Below, piece by piece: positions 8,319-16,910 of a stretch of DNA of 47,551 nucleotides. How positions within the stretch are numbered: the first letter of the stretch is position 1; each line of letters starts with the position of its first letter. Both the position numbers and the translations under genes were made by a program. Below the pieces are notes generated by a model that made no database searches, was not told the origin of the DNA, and saw only the letters and a list, made by a program, of their open reading frames with translations. Origin of the DNA: Pseudobacillus lumedeiriae (lineage in GTDB: Bacteria; Bacillota; Bacilli; Bacillales; Domibacillaceae); the NCBI RefSeq assembly GCF_044891285.1, contig NZ_JAUIYO010000019.1, positions 1-47,551 of the forward strand, in the 5' to 3' direction.

Positions 8319-9731
8319 TTACAGTTTCTGAAGATGATCATTAATCCCGTACTTCTGAATCTTTCTCATCAGGGTCGACTGCGGGATACCGAGTAATTTG
8401 GCTGCTTCTCTCGTTGTTTTTGCTTCTTGCAGCTTATGTTGAATGAAATCCTTTTCAATCTCGTCCAGATATTTTCTTAATGGTTTATTTACATCTTGGT
8501 TATGTTGGACTGTGAAAGAGGAGCCTTTATATTCTTGAATGTTATCGGGGAGTTCGTCAGCTTCGATTTGATCATGGTCCGACATGATTAACGCTCTTTC
8601 CACCGTGTTGGACAGTTCGCGGATATTGCCCGGCCATGAATAGGATTGCAGGACAGTGATGGCTTCCCTTGATAACGTTTTATTCATTTTATATTTTTTA
8701 TTATACACATCGACATAATGCCGCAGAAGTAAAAAGATATCTTCCGGACGCTCCCGCAAGGCCGGAACTTTCATCGATAAAACATTGAGTCTGTAAAATA
8801 AATCGGCACGAAATTTGTTTTCCTCTGATAACTTTAACAAATCCTTATTCGTAGCGGCGATGATTCGCACATTCGCACTGTGAAGATATACTTCCCCAAT
8901 CGGCAAATACGTTTTATCTTGAATTAATTGCAAAATCTTCACTTGCAAGTGTAAAGGAAGCTCTCCAATTTCATCCAAAAAGAGTGTACCGCCTTCGGCC
9001 ACTTCTACGAGCCCGATTTTTCCTTTCCCAGATGCCCCGGTAAACGCTCCTTTCTTATAACCGAACAATTCTGATTCAAATAGACTTTCCGGAATCGCCC
9101 CGCAGTTTACTTGAATAAAAGGCTTATCATGCCGTTCACTTAATTTATGAATATAGTTGGCAAACACGTTTTTTCCACATCCGGTTTCCCCGGTAATTAA
9201 TACCGAAGCATCCGAGACAGCGATTTTTTCTGCTTGACCGATCAGTTTTTTGAAGTGGGGTGTTTCGCCAATTAATGGATTTGTGCCATCGATTGTTTCG
9301 TTTTTAGTTTGTAAGTTCCGAAGCTCTTGTACATAGCGATTCAGAACAGCTTCTACTTCCGCGTGCTGCGTAGTAGAAAGCAAGTCCCGGTTAATGCTTC
9401 CCGCATGGGTCACGACCCACTTGATGCCCCCGCGTTCATCCCGAACGATATGCCCGCTGACGAGAAATTTTTGATGGTATCCTTTGATCGTTTGAATGAT
9501 GGAGATCGACTCGTTTTTTTGTAAAACAAGCCGGTTCACAGAAGGAGAGAATAATCCTTGTTTTTCAAGATCCCAAACATTTTGTCCGATTAATTCCTCC
9601 CGCGTTTTTTTTAACATTTCACAGCTTGCTTGGCTCATCCAAACGGTGTTCCCCTTCGCATCTGTTATGTAAAATCCATCATTTAAAGAATCTAAAATTT
9701 CCAAAAGATTTTCTTTGTTCACGCCTATCAC
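8319..9731 (-). CDS. Sigma-54-dependent PAS/AAA+ transcriptional activator
   Basis: This 470-residue enhancer-binding protein has a PAS sensor (about 8-110) with the pattern DSLNDGFYITDAKGNTVW, Walker A GETGCGK (181-187), a canonical GAFTGA loop (228-233), Walker B LFLDEI (250-255) and a Fis-type helix-turn-helix at the C-terminus (REAAKLLGIPQSTLMRKI). The start is a GTG at 9731 with a weak ribosome-binding site; a GTG nine bases further in is possible. It is divergent from the operon beginning at 9987, with a sigma-54 promoter and a set of TGATCCAT repeats between them, so it very probably activates that operon. The PAS domain probably senses the substrate or an intermediate. Confidence 0.93.
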   Translation of the reverse strand: MIGVNKENLLEILDSLNDGFYITDAKGNTVWMSQASCEMLKKTREELIGQNVWDLEKQGLFSPSVNRLVLQKNESISIIQTIKGYHQKFLVSGHIVRDERGGIKWVVTHAGSINRDLLSTTQHAEVEAVLNRYVQELRNLQTKNETIDGTNPLIGETPHFKKLIGQAEKIAVSDASVLITGETGCGKNVFANYIHKLSERHDKPFIQVNCGAIPESLFESELFGYKKGAFTGASGKGKIGLVEVAEGGTLFLDEIGELPLHLQVKILQLIQDKTYLPIGEVYLHSANVRIIAATNKDLLKLSEENKFRADLFYRLNVLSMKVPALRERPEDIFLLLRHYVDVYNKKYKMNKTLSREAITVLQSYSWPGNIRELSNTVERALIMSDHDQIEADELPDNIQEYKGSSFTVQHNQDVNKPLRKYLDEIEKDFIQHKLQEAKTTREAAKLLGIPQSTLMRKIQKYGINDHLQKL

Positions 9732-9760
9732 CGTCCAATTTCTTTTAAAGAATCAATCTT

Positions 9761-9840
9761 TGATCCATAAACAGATCGTAACAGAGAGAGGAAACGTATT
9801 CAATGATCCATTAATAAAAAAGTGAACCGTAAATGGATCA
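9761..9840. promoter_or_regulatory. Upstream activating sequences: three TGATCCAT boxes
   Basis: TGATCCAT occurs at 9761-9768 and 9804-9811 in direct orientation (43 bases apart, about four helical turns) and as ATGGATCA at 9833-9840. The last two form a dyad with a 21-base spacer. They lie about 90-170 bases upstream of the -24 element at 9931, the classical place for enhancer-binding protein sites. Binding by the activator at 8319 is inferred. Confidence 0.65.
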
Positions 9841-9930
9841 GAAGAAGCGATGTATAACTGAACAGTCTGACTTTTCGAGGAGAAATAGGCAAAATAAAAG
9901 GCTTTTTGATGAGAAAACATTTTTTTCTGT

Positions 9931-9946
9931 TGGCATAGATATTGCA
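9931..9946 (+). promoter_or_regulatory. Sigma-54 -24/-12 promoter of the amidohydrolase operon
   Basis: TGGCAT, AGATA, TTGCA, with correct GG/GC spacing, ends 40 bases before the start codon at 9987. Confidence 0.88.
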
Positions 9947-9986
9947 ATTATAGAATCGAGCATCAATTTCTTAGGGGAGTGATCAC

Positions 9987-11651
9987 ATGTATGCAGATGT
10001 AATTCTTCATAATGCTAAGTTTTATACGATGGACGAAACGGTGCCTGTAGCTAATAAACTAGCTATTAAAGATGGGAAGATTGTCGGAATCAACGATCAG
10101 GCGGAATCATTTAAAGGCGACGGTACGAAGGTTATGGATTTAGAAAATAAAGCTGTATTGCCTGGTATCATTGAAAGTCACGCTCATCCGTTAGAATATG
10201 CCGCTGAGTTATTGAAGCTTGATTTGCGGTATGAGTTCACTCCGACGATTGCCGATATTCTTCAAAAAGTGAAAGAAAAGAGTAAAGAGATTCCAAAAGG
10301 AGAATGGATTCTCGGCAATGGGTGGGATGATACGAGACTGAAAGATAAACGGTTTCCAACGATTGACGAATTAAGCGCCGCTGCTCCTGACCACCCGGTA
10401 ATGTTAAAGCGTATTTGTAATCATAATGCGGTCGTCAACCGCAAGGCATTGGAAGTATGCGGACTGCTGATAAACCCTGCAGATCCTGCAGGAGGACGAT
10501 TCCATAAAGATCCCGCCACGGGTCAATTTAGCGGGCTTGTCCAAGAAAACGCTGTCACGAAATTTGATGTACCAGCTTTTTCTGTAAGTGAACTGAAAAA
10601 AGCAATGGAACAAGCCCAGCAGCATTTCTTGAAATGGGGAGTAACAACCGTTCACGATATGGCCGTTAAGAAAAAGGAAATGCACATTTATCAACAAATG
10701 ATCAATGAAAACACGCTTGTTTTAAAAGTGCGGCTCTGGTTATGGGCCTTAACGCAAATGGGCTGGGACGGAGTACAGGAAGAAACATTCACTATGGGAA
10801 TTGAAAGTGGTTTCGGCAATGATCGTCTGAACATTCAAGGGCTCAAGTATATGCTTGACGGCAGTGTCGGCGGAAAAACAGCCGCTGTTTCAGAACCATT
10901 TGAGAACGATCCAGATAATATTGGGATTACGTATATGGATCAGGAAACAATTAATTGGCACGTTCGTAAAGCGATAGGCAACGATTTACGGGTATCTATT
11001 CATGGAATCGGTGACCGGGCGATCGAAATGGCGCTACAGGCTATTGAACAAGGCGGCGGACCGGAACAAATCAAATCCATGAGACACCGAATCGAACATG
11101 TTGTTCTTCCGACAACCGATCATTTAGAGAGAATCGCTAGAAATGATATCGTAGCTGCTTCTTCCGTAGGGTTTATTTATTCGATTGGCGACAGTTACTT
11201 AAGAAACTTGGGGGAGGAACGGACAAAGCGAATTTTCCCGCATGCTTCATTTAAAAAATATGGCATTTCTGCACCTGGAAACTCTGATATGCCGGTCTGC
11301 AGCGGGAATCCGTTATACGGGATTTATTCAGCAGCAGCCCGCAAAACAATTGAGGGGCAGCGGCTCGGCACAGAAGAAAAAATTAGTGTGGAAGATGCCA
11401 TTAAAGCTTATACGATAGATGCTGCTTACAGCGGGTTTGATGAGAAAATCATCGGCAGTTTAACTGTCGGCAAATATGCTGATTTGATCGTACTTGATCA
11501 AGATCCTTTCGCTGTACGAGAGGACGACATAAAAAATATCACTGTTCAACTGACGATGGTTGAAGGAAAAGTCATGTATGAGTGTAAAGACGGCCAGGAC
11601 GCCTTTTATACGAATGAAGAAGACAGAAAACTAGAATATTCAAAACTTTAA
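9987..11651 (+). CDS. YtcJ-type amidohydrolase, first gene of the sigma-54 operon
   Basis: This 554-residue metal-dependent amidohydrolase has the family marks in order: HNAKFYTMDE near the start, HxH in GIIESHAHPLEYA, GNGWDDTRL, the barrel motif GLKYMLDGSVGGKTA, the histidine motif SIHGIGDRA, the second histidine in HRIEHVVLP and the aspartate motif APGNSDMPVCSG. Length is normal for the family. The start follows AGGGGAGTG. The closest characterised relatives hydrolyse N-substituted amides; the substrate here is unknown. It shares a transcript with a 2-hydroxyacid dehydrogenase 12 bases downstream and then an aldolase, so its product probably feeds those enzymes. Confidence 0.92.
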   Translation: MYADVILHNAKFYTMDETVPVANKLAIKDGKIVGINDQAESFKGDGTKVMDLENKAVLPGIIESHAHPLEYAAELLKLDLRYEFTPTIADILQKVKEKSKEIPKGEWILGNGWDDTRLKDKRFPTIDELSAAAPDHPVMLKRICNHNAVVNRKALEVCGLLINPADPAGGRFHKDPATGQFSGLVQENAVTKFDVPAFSVSELKKAMEQAQQHFLKWGVTTVHDMAVKKKEMHIYQQMINENTLVLKVRLWLWALTQMGWDGVQEETFTMGIESGFGNDRLNIQGLKYMLDGSVGGKTAAVSEPFENDPDNIGITYMDQETINWHVRKAIGNDLRVSIHGIGDRAIEMALQAIEQGGGPEQIKSMRHRIEHVVLPTTDHLERIARNDIVAASSVGFIYSIGDSYLRNLGEERTKRIFPHASFKKYGISAPGNSDMPVCSGNPLYGIYSAAARKTIEGQRLGTEEKISVEDAIKAYTIDAAYSGFDEKIIGSLTVGKYADLIVLDQDPFAVREDDIKNITVQLTMVEGKVMYECKDGQDAFYTNEEDRKLEYSKL

Positions 11652-11663
11652 GGAGAAAGAGTT

Positions 11664-12614
11664 ATGTTATTAATTTCACTGCCGCATGACATGGATGATC
11701 AATATGTTAAACAATTGGCCGATTTGGTTTATCCGATGGAAGTAGCCGTTGAGCCGGATTTAATGAGCCTGAATGTTCCGCTTGATAAGGTTGAAATACT
11801 CCTTACATACGGAGCGCAGGTCAATGAAACAACTTTGGAGTTAATGAAGTCACTGAAATGGATTCAAGTGTTTCAAGCGGGTGTGGAACAGATTCCGATG
11901 GAGGAACTGATGAAACGGGGGATTCTATTAACGAACATCCAAGATTTTCACAGCATCCCTCTTTCTGAGTATGTACTTAGTATGATTTTGTACTTCACCC
12001 GCGATATCCGAAAATATGAAAAGTCTCAAAGAATACAAGAGTGGAATCGGAAAGAAATGGATCAAGAAATATATGGCAAGACGGTAGCGATTTTTGGAGC
12101 GGGACGAATCGGTCAATTCATCGCGGAAAGATGCCGATTGCTGGGGATGAAAGTAATTGGGGTCAATACGAGCGGAACGATCAAGCCTCATTTTGATGAA
12201 ATGTATACGATGGAACAAAAAATAGACGTGCTGCAAAACAGTGATTTCGTTGTTCTGCTTCTACCCGCAACAAAAGAGACGTATCACTGCTTTGGTAAAA
12301 AAGAATTCGAGGCGATGAAGAAAAGTGCATATTTCATCAACGTTGGCCGGGGAACATTAGTCAACGCAGAAGAACTAATCGAAAGTTTGAATAATAAAGA
12401 CATTAAAGGAGCAGCGATTGATGTCACAGAACCGGAACCGCTGCCGGCCGATCATCCGCTTTGGAATGTGGAGAATTTGATCATTACACCGCATATCGCG
12501 GCGGTATCTAATCGCTTTTTTGACCGTGCCATTGAAAAGGTCGCTTTAAATTGGGAGGCATACAAACGAAATGAACAGCCTCCTTACTATATTAAGTTAG
12601 CAAAAGGATATTAA
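11664..12614 (+). CDS. D-isomer-specific 2-hydroxyacid dehydrogenase
   Basis: This 316-residue NAD(P)-dependent dehydrogenase has the Rossmann motif FGAGRIGQF (about 150), catalytic arginine in NVGRGTLVN, glutamate in DVTEPEPLP and histidine in TPHIAAVSN, the full triad of the D-2-hydroxyacid dehydrogenase family. It would interconvert a 2-oxoacid and a 2-hydroxyacid. The N-terminal half is divergent, so the exact substrate is open. AAGGAGAAAGAG precedes the ATG. It is the second gene of the sigma-54 operon, 12 bases after the amidohydrolase. Confidence 0.92.
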   Translation: MLLISLPHDMDDQYVKQLADLVYPMEVAVEPDLMSLNVPLDKVEILLTYGAQVNETTLELMKSLKWIQVFQAGVEQIPMEELMKRGILLTNIQDFHSIPLSEYVLSMILYFTRDIRKYEKSQRIQEWNRKEMDQEIYGKTVAIFGAGRIGQFIAERCRLLGMKVIGVNTSGTIKPHFDEMYTMEQKIDVLQNSDFVVLLLPATKETYHCFGKKEFEAMKKSAYFINVGRGTLVNAEELIESLNNKDIKGAAIDVTEPEPLPADHPLWNVENLIITPHIAAVSNRFFDRAIEKVALNWEAYKRNEQPPYYIKLAKGY

Positions 12615-12652
12615 TAAAATCCTTAATTCACAGATTAAAGGAGAGAGAAACC

Positions 12653-13426
12653 ATGGGAAAAACGTATAAAGAAGAAGATGCTATCCAAGTAAAAAAATTT
12701 AAAAACTATGAGGAAGAGCGTTTGCACTGCAAACAGCGGCTGGCCGGCGCCTTCCGGATTTTGGCCCGCCGCGGATTTGATATGGGAGTAGCCGGCCATA
12801 TTACTGTTCGCGATCCGGAGTTTACTGATCACTTTTGGGTGAACCCATTTACGACGAGTTTTAGCCAGATCAAAGTTTCTGACCTTCTTCTCGTCAATGA
12901 TGAGGGCCGAATCGTTGAAGGGAAGAAGCCAATCAATCGGGCGGCTTTTGCGATCCATTCTCAAATTCATGCAGCGAGACCAGACGTAGCCGCGGCTGCC
13001 CATACTCATTCTCCGTATGGAAAAGTATGGTCAACGACGGGAAGACTGCTTGACCCGATTACGCAGGACAGTTGTGCATTTTATAAAGATCATGGCCTTT
13101 TTAACGATTATACCGGTGTTGTTCATGAGCTGGATGAGGGAAAGCGGATCGCGCAGGCACTGGGGGATTATAAAGCGGTCATTTTACAAAATCATGGATT
13201 GTTAACGGTCGGCCAAACAGTAGAGGCCGCGGTTTGGTGGTTCATTTTCATGGAAGAAGCGTGTAAGACACAAATCATGGCAGAACAAATCGGCAAACCG
13301 ATTTTAATTGAAGAAGCCCATGCGGAGTTAACAGCTAAACAAATTGGATTCCCACTTGCAGGAGTAGGCAACTTCCATCCGTTGTACGATCAGATTTTAA
13401 AAGAAGAACCGGACTTCTTGGGGTAA
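12653..13426 (+). CDS. Class II aldolase/adducin family protein
   Basis: This 257-residue protein has the class II aldolase fold marks: the zinc ligands in AHTHSPYG (about 120-127), a further metal histidine in LQNHGLLTVG (about 184), and the typical N-terminal GFDMGVAGHITVRDP. Family members split or decarboxylate phosphorylated or free sugars and hydroxy-oxoacids; adducin-like members may have other chemistry. AAAGGAGAGAG supports ATG 12653. It is the third gene of the operon. With the hydroxyacid dehydrogenase upstream, it could cleave a hydroxylated oxoacid released after the amidohydrolase step; this order is inference. Confidence 0.9.
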   Translation: MGKTYKEEDAIQVKKFKNYEEERLHCKQRLAGAFRILARRGFDMGVAGHITVRDPEFTDHFWVNPFTTSFSQIKVSDLLLVNDEGRIVEGKKPINRAAFAIHSQIHAARPDVAAAAHTHSPYGKVWSTTGRLLDPITQDSCAFYKDHGLFNDYTGVVHELDEGKRIAQALGDYKAVILQNHGLLTVGQTVEAAVWWFIFMEEACKTQIMAEQIGKPILIEEAHAELTAKQIGFPLAGVGNFHPLYDQILKEEPDFLG

Positions 13427-13432
13427 TCAGAC

Positions 13433-13480
13433 GGCTCCCGGTTACTTACAAGGACTTGCTTTTTTGAATGACCGGGAGCC
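13433..13480 (+). terminator. Inverted repeat after the aldolase gene (possible terminator)
   Basis: GGCTCCCGGT (13433-13442) and ACCGGGAGCC (13471-13480) are perfect arms with a 28-base loop and no T-run after them. It may be a weak terminator, an mRNA-stabilising hairpin or a protein site. Confidence 0.45.
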
Positions 13481-13493
13481 ATAGAAAGGCGTT

Positions 13494-13508
13494 TGATCAA
13501 TAGGATCA
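13494..13508. promoter_or_regulatory. TGATC-N5-GATCA dyad upstream of the aminotransferase
   Basis: TGATC (13494-13498) and GATCA (13504-13508) lie 44 bases before the aminotransferase start and recall the TGATCCAT boxes at 9761-9840. No sigma-54 promoter follows, so a role is uncertain. Confidence 0.3.
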
Positions 13509-13551
13509 TTCATTATTTTACTAAAGCAGCATTACAGAAGGGGACGAGAAT

Positions 13552-14727
13552 ATGATCCATTTAATTAATGAACAATTAAAAACAATAGAAGTATCTGGCA
13601 TACGTGCCATTGCAAACAAAGCAGCAGCGGATCCAGATATTATTAATATGACACTGGGACAGCCGGATTTTCCTACTCCTGAAAAAATAAAATCAGCTGG
13701 AAAAAAGGCTATCGACGACAATTATACGACTTATACACACAACGCTGGTTTGCTTCAATTAAGACAAGCAGCCAGTGAGTACATGAACCGGCTGTATGGT
13801 CTTTCTTATCGCCCAGAGGATGAGGTGATTGTAACGATCGGCGCGAGTGAAGCGATTGATGCAGCCTTTCGTGCCATTTTAGAAGAAGGCAGTGAGGTTA
13901 TTATCCCAGCACCGGTCTATCCGGGATATGTACCCACGATTACATTATGCGGCGCGGTACCCGTTTACATTGACACGAGGGAAACAGGCTTTAAAGTGAC
14001 GGCTGCCATGATCGAGGAGAAACTCACGGAACGTACCCGCTGCATCGTTCTGTCTTATCCGTCGAATCCAACGGGATGTACACTCGATCAAGAAGAGATA
14101 GCGAAAATAGCTCATCTGTTAAAAGATAAGGATATCTTTATTTTGTCTGATGAAATCTATAGCGGACTCGTTTATGATAAAGATCATCATTCAATTGCCT
14201 CTGTTCCGGAATTGAGAGAAAAAACGATTCTAATTAATGGTCTTTCTAAATCACATTCGATGACGGGATGGAGAATCGGCTTCGTTTTCGGTCCTGCTGA
14301 GATTGCGGGTGAACTATTAAAAGTCCATCTATTTAATACGGTTTGTGCCAGCACAATCAGCCAATATGCGGCTATTGCAGCGTTAGCTGAGGAAATTGAT
14401 GAAGTGGCACAAATGAAAGTAGAGTATAAAAGAAGACGGGATTACGTGTATGAACGTGCCGTTTCTATGGGGTTAGATGTAGTAAAGCCAGAGAGCGCGT
14501 TTTATTTATTTCCATCTATTAAACAGACGAATATGACCTCCCTTGACTTTGCTCTTCAATTATTGGAAGAAGCAAAAGTAGCCGTCGTACCAGGCAGTGC
14601 TTTTTCTGAGCTTGGAGAGGGCTATATCCGCCTGTCTTTTGCTTGTTCGATGGAGGAGCTGGAAGAAGGATTCAATCGGATAGAAAGATTTTTGAAAAAA
14701 ATCGGTGTGCATGCAGCCGTTCATTAA
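13552..14727 (+). CDS. PLP-dependent class I aminotransferase (PatA-like)
   Basis: This 391-residue fold-type I aminotransferase has the family marks LGQPDFPTPEKIK near the N-terminus, SYPSNPTGC, SDEIYSGLVY and the PLP lysine in INGLSKSHSMTGWRIGF (about 230). It would transfer an amino group between an amino acid and a 2-oxoacid. Length is standard. The ribosome-binding site is GAAGGGGAC, eight bases ahead of ATG 13552. It lies 125 bases behind the aldolase with an inverted repeat between, so it may be the end of the sigma-54 operon or separately transcribed. Its presence suggests that the pathway passes through an amino acid or 2-oxoacid. Confidence 0.93.
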   Translation: MIHLINEQLKTIEVSGIRAIANKAAADPDIINMTLGQPDFPTPEKIKSAGKKAIDDNYTTYTHNAGLLQLRQAASEYMNRLYGLSYRPEDEVIVTIGASEAIDAAFRAILEEGSEVIIPAPVYPGYVPTITLCGAVPVYIDTRETGFKVTAAMIEEKLTERTRCIVLSYPSNPTGCTLDQEEIAKIAHLLKDKDIFILSDEIYSGLVYDKDHHSIASVPELREKTILINGLSKSHSMTGWRIGFVFGPAEIAGELLKVHLFNTVCASTISQYAAIAALAEEIDEVAQMKVEYKRRRDYVYERAVSMGLDVVKPESAFYLFPSIKQTNMTSLDFALQLLEEAKVAVVPGSAFSELGEGYIRLSFACSMEELEEGFNRIERFLKKIGVHAAVH

Positions 14728-15021
14728 TCTGCCGGAGAGGTGGGGTATTTTGATCACGTGCTATAGCCGAACTGCCCGAATCCGCCGTGTAAGATGAAGT
14801 TGATTTAAAAAGATCTGGCCTCACCCTTAATATATCAGATGTGACGGATACTCATTCTCTGAACAGCAGGTATACGGTTGTGAGGCTGGACGCTTTAGCT
14901 GGGGCTTCTTATTTCCATAATGGGTGTATGGCTGCGTTTTTTATACTGAATATTTTAAATATTTTAACGGCATTTAGCTAATCAGTAACGACATTTTAGA
15001 AAGAGAAAAGAGGCGTTGTTT
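14728..15021. other. Gap between aminotransferase and second DUF3311 gene
   Basis: No gene with a start and ribosome-binding site is visible. One plus frame is open for 62 codons (14793-14981) with coding-like composition but no proper start; it could be a leftover gene tail. I found no sigma-54 promoter with both GG and GC elements here. Confidence 0.4.
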
Positions 15022-15222
15022 ATGAAGCTTTATCACTTATTAGTCCTGGTTCCGCTTCTTGGAATGCTAGGCGGCATTGGGTTCGCCAATAGGGTCACAC
15101 CTTATGTGTTTGGTTTGCCATTTTTGCATTTTTGGCTTGTTTTATGGGTGATTCTTACATCTTTTGTATTAATGATTATTTACCGAATGGATGAGGGTAA
15201 GAGGAAAGGGGATCATCAATGA
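15022..15222 (+). CDS. DUF3311 small membrane protein, second copy
   Basis: This 66-residue protein has two hydrophobic helices and a charged tail (RMDEGKRKGDHQ). ATG 15022 is chosen because AGAGG at 15009-15013 is eight bases away; an in-frame TTG at 15016 is too close. The stop overlaps the symporter start by four bases (ATGA). It parallels the protein at 2165: same length, same helix positions and a similar GGIGFANRVTPYVFGLPFL core. Confidence 0.85.
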   Translation: MKLYHLLVLVPLLGMLGGIGFANRVTPYVFGLPFLHFWLVLWVILTSFVLMIIYRMDEGKRKGDHQ

Positions 15223-16700
15223 ATATTTCAATTTTTATCATAATAGGGTTTCTTCTCATTAGTATTTATTGGGCGATCCGTTCGAGCTATTCCAGTAAAG
15301 GACAGAAAATGAATATGGAACAATGGGCCCTTGGAGGAAGGGGAATGGGCACGTTAATTACATTCTTTCTTCTAGCAGGGGAGTTCTTTACGACGTTCTC
15401 TTTAACTGGACTAGCTGGAATGGCCTATTTCGGCGGGGTCTCGGCCTATTATTTTATGTGTTATATTGCGCTCGGCTGTGCGTTAGCATATTTTATCCTT
15501 CCGTTTATTCGAAAATACGCTCAGCAGAATCAGCTTATCTCGCAAGCAGACTTTTTTTCTTCAAAATATAAAAGTCCACTGTTAGGCGTTTTCGTTACCC
15601 TAGTCGGTGTGACCTCGATGATTCCTCTAATGGTCATCGCATTTAAAGGGCTTGGTCTGATTGTTTCCGAAGCTTCATACGGAAAAATATCTCCTTCTTT
15701 AGCGATTTGGGCTGGAGTCATCTCTGTTGTAGTGTATACAACCATTTCAGGTCTTCATGGTTCGTCGCGTGTGGCTTTAATCAAAGATATATTAACCTTT
15801 TCTGTGCTTGCTTTTATCGGACTTTATTTGCCTTTTCATTATCATGGCGGCATTCAGCTGATGTTTCAATCTATTCAGGAAATTAAACCGGAATTACTTA
15901 TCTTGCCTGATCGGGGAATGAGTATTTCTTGGTTTGTATCGACTGTTTTATTCAGCACAGTAGGATTTTATATGTGGCCAAATGCTTTTTTATCTGTCTT
16001 TGCAGCGAAAAGTGACCAGGCTCTTCGTAAAAATGCAATTATGATGCCGTTTTATTCGCTTTTGCTGCTATTTTCATGTCTAGTGGGATTTGTAGCGGTT
16101 TTACAACTTCCTGGTTTACAAGGGGCAGCGGCGGATCTGGCTTTATTAAAACTGGCTATTCAAACATTTGATCCGTGGTTTGTTGGGATTATTGGTGCTG
16201 CTGGGTTATTATGCGCGCTCGTTCCTTGCTCAATCATTTTGATCACAGCTTCCACGATGTTGTCAAAAAATATCTTCGCCTTCTTTTTGCCGATGACAGA
16301 GACGCAACAAGCTAAATCAGCCAAATTTTTACCAATCGTTTTAGCTTTTATTGCCTTATATTTTGCTTTGCACGGAGGAAATACTTTATTAACTATTTAT
16401 TTAATGGGATATAGTTTTATTACACAGTTATTTCCTGCTTTCATTTGCAGCCTATTCAAAAATAACTTTGTAACAAAACAAGGGGCTATAGCTGGAATGA
16501 TAGCGGGAATGGGCACAGCGGCTTATGTCCATATCACGAACACAACAATAGGCGGCCTTTTCCCATTGATGCCACAGTTTATTAAAGATATTAACATTGG
16601 AGTGTTTGCTTTGGCGGTAAATTTTCTAGTGATGGCTACAGTGAGTGTATTGACAAAAAGGGTTCCTGCAATGGATGAACAAAGCAGTCAAGCAGGATAA
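15219..16700 (+). CDS. Sodium:solute symporter (SSS family), second copy
   Basis: This 493-residue polytopic transporter begins with a helix, then the family stretch MEQWALGGRGMG and GEFFTTFSLTGLAGMAY. It is homologous along its whole length to the symporter at 2362, with shared blocks such as GFYMWP, FDPWFVGIIGAAGLL and NNFVTKQGAI. The first loop differs by a few extra residues (SSYSSKGQK), and the substrate-facing helix 1 region differs (SLTGLAGMAYFGG versus FLGSSGWAYGIGG), which hints at a different substrate. It is coupled to its DUF3311 partner. It closes the catabolic island with a strong terminator. Confidence 0.92.
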   Translation: MNISIFIIIGFLLISIYWAIRSSYSSKGQKMNMEQWALGGRGMGTLITFFLLAGEFFTTFSLTGLAGMAYFGGVSAYYFMCYIALGCALAYFILPFIRKYAQQNQLISQADFFSSKYKSPLLGVFVTLVGVTSMIPLMVIAFKGLGLIVSEASYGKISPSLAIWAGVISVVVYTTISGLHGSSRVALIKDILTFSVLAFIGLYLPFHYHGGIQLMFQSIQEIKPELLILPDRGMSISWFVSTVLFSTVGFYMWPNAFLSVFAAKSDQALRKNAIMMPFYSLLLLFSCLVGFVAVLQLPGLQGAAADLALLKLAIQTFDPWFVGIIGAAGLLCALVPCSIILITASTMLSKNIFAFFLPMTETQQAKSAKFLPIVLAFIALYFALHGGNTLLTIYLMGYSFITQLFPAFICSLFKNNFVTKQGAIAGMIAGMGTAAYVHITNTTIGGLFPLMPQFIKDINIGVFALAVNFLVMATVSVLTKRVPAMDEQSSQAG

Positions 16701-16711
16701 ATAGTTAATGG

Positions 16712-16759
16712 AGCTGTTCTAAAGTCATCTAACCGGTGACTTTAGAACAGCTTTTTTTA
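16712..16759 (+). terminator. Terminator of the second symporter operon
   Basis: Arms at 16712-16727 and 16737-16752 are perfectly complementary over 16 bases with a 9-base loop, followed by seven Ts. Confidence 0.9.
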
Positions 16760-16863
16760 GGAATACGTTAAACAGACTTCTAGATGCTTATCCCATACCA
16801 TTCTATCGACATTTCCAATTGTCACCTTTTTCAATGAAATAAATATAATGTAGTAGCAGCTTG

Positions 16864-16910
16864 TGTGCGTGTGCAATAGTTTATGTGCACGTATTGCAAG
16901 TTTATGCGCG
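16864..16910. repeat. Imperfect 20-21-base tandem repeat in a long intergenic gap
   Basis: Two and a half units, each starting TGTGC or TGCGC and ending in GTTTA: 16864-16883, 16884-16904 and the start of a third at 16905. Similar short TTATGCGCG-type repeats occur between genes in other Bacillus genomes. The rest of the gap 16760-17184 shows no gene that I can support. Confidence 0.5.

Noticed and set aside
14925..14946. Sigma-54 promoter before the second DUF3311 gene
   Set aside because: TGGCTG-CGTTT-TTTAT has a GG element but no GC at -12.
14793..14981. 62-codon open frame before the second DUF3311 gene
   Set aside because: It has no start codon with a ribosome-binding site, and I could not match it to a family; at most it is a gene remnant.
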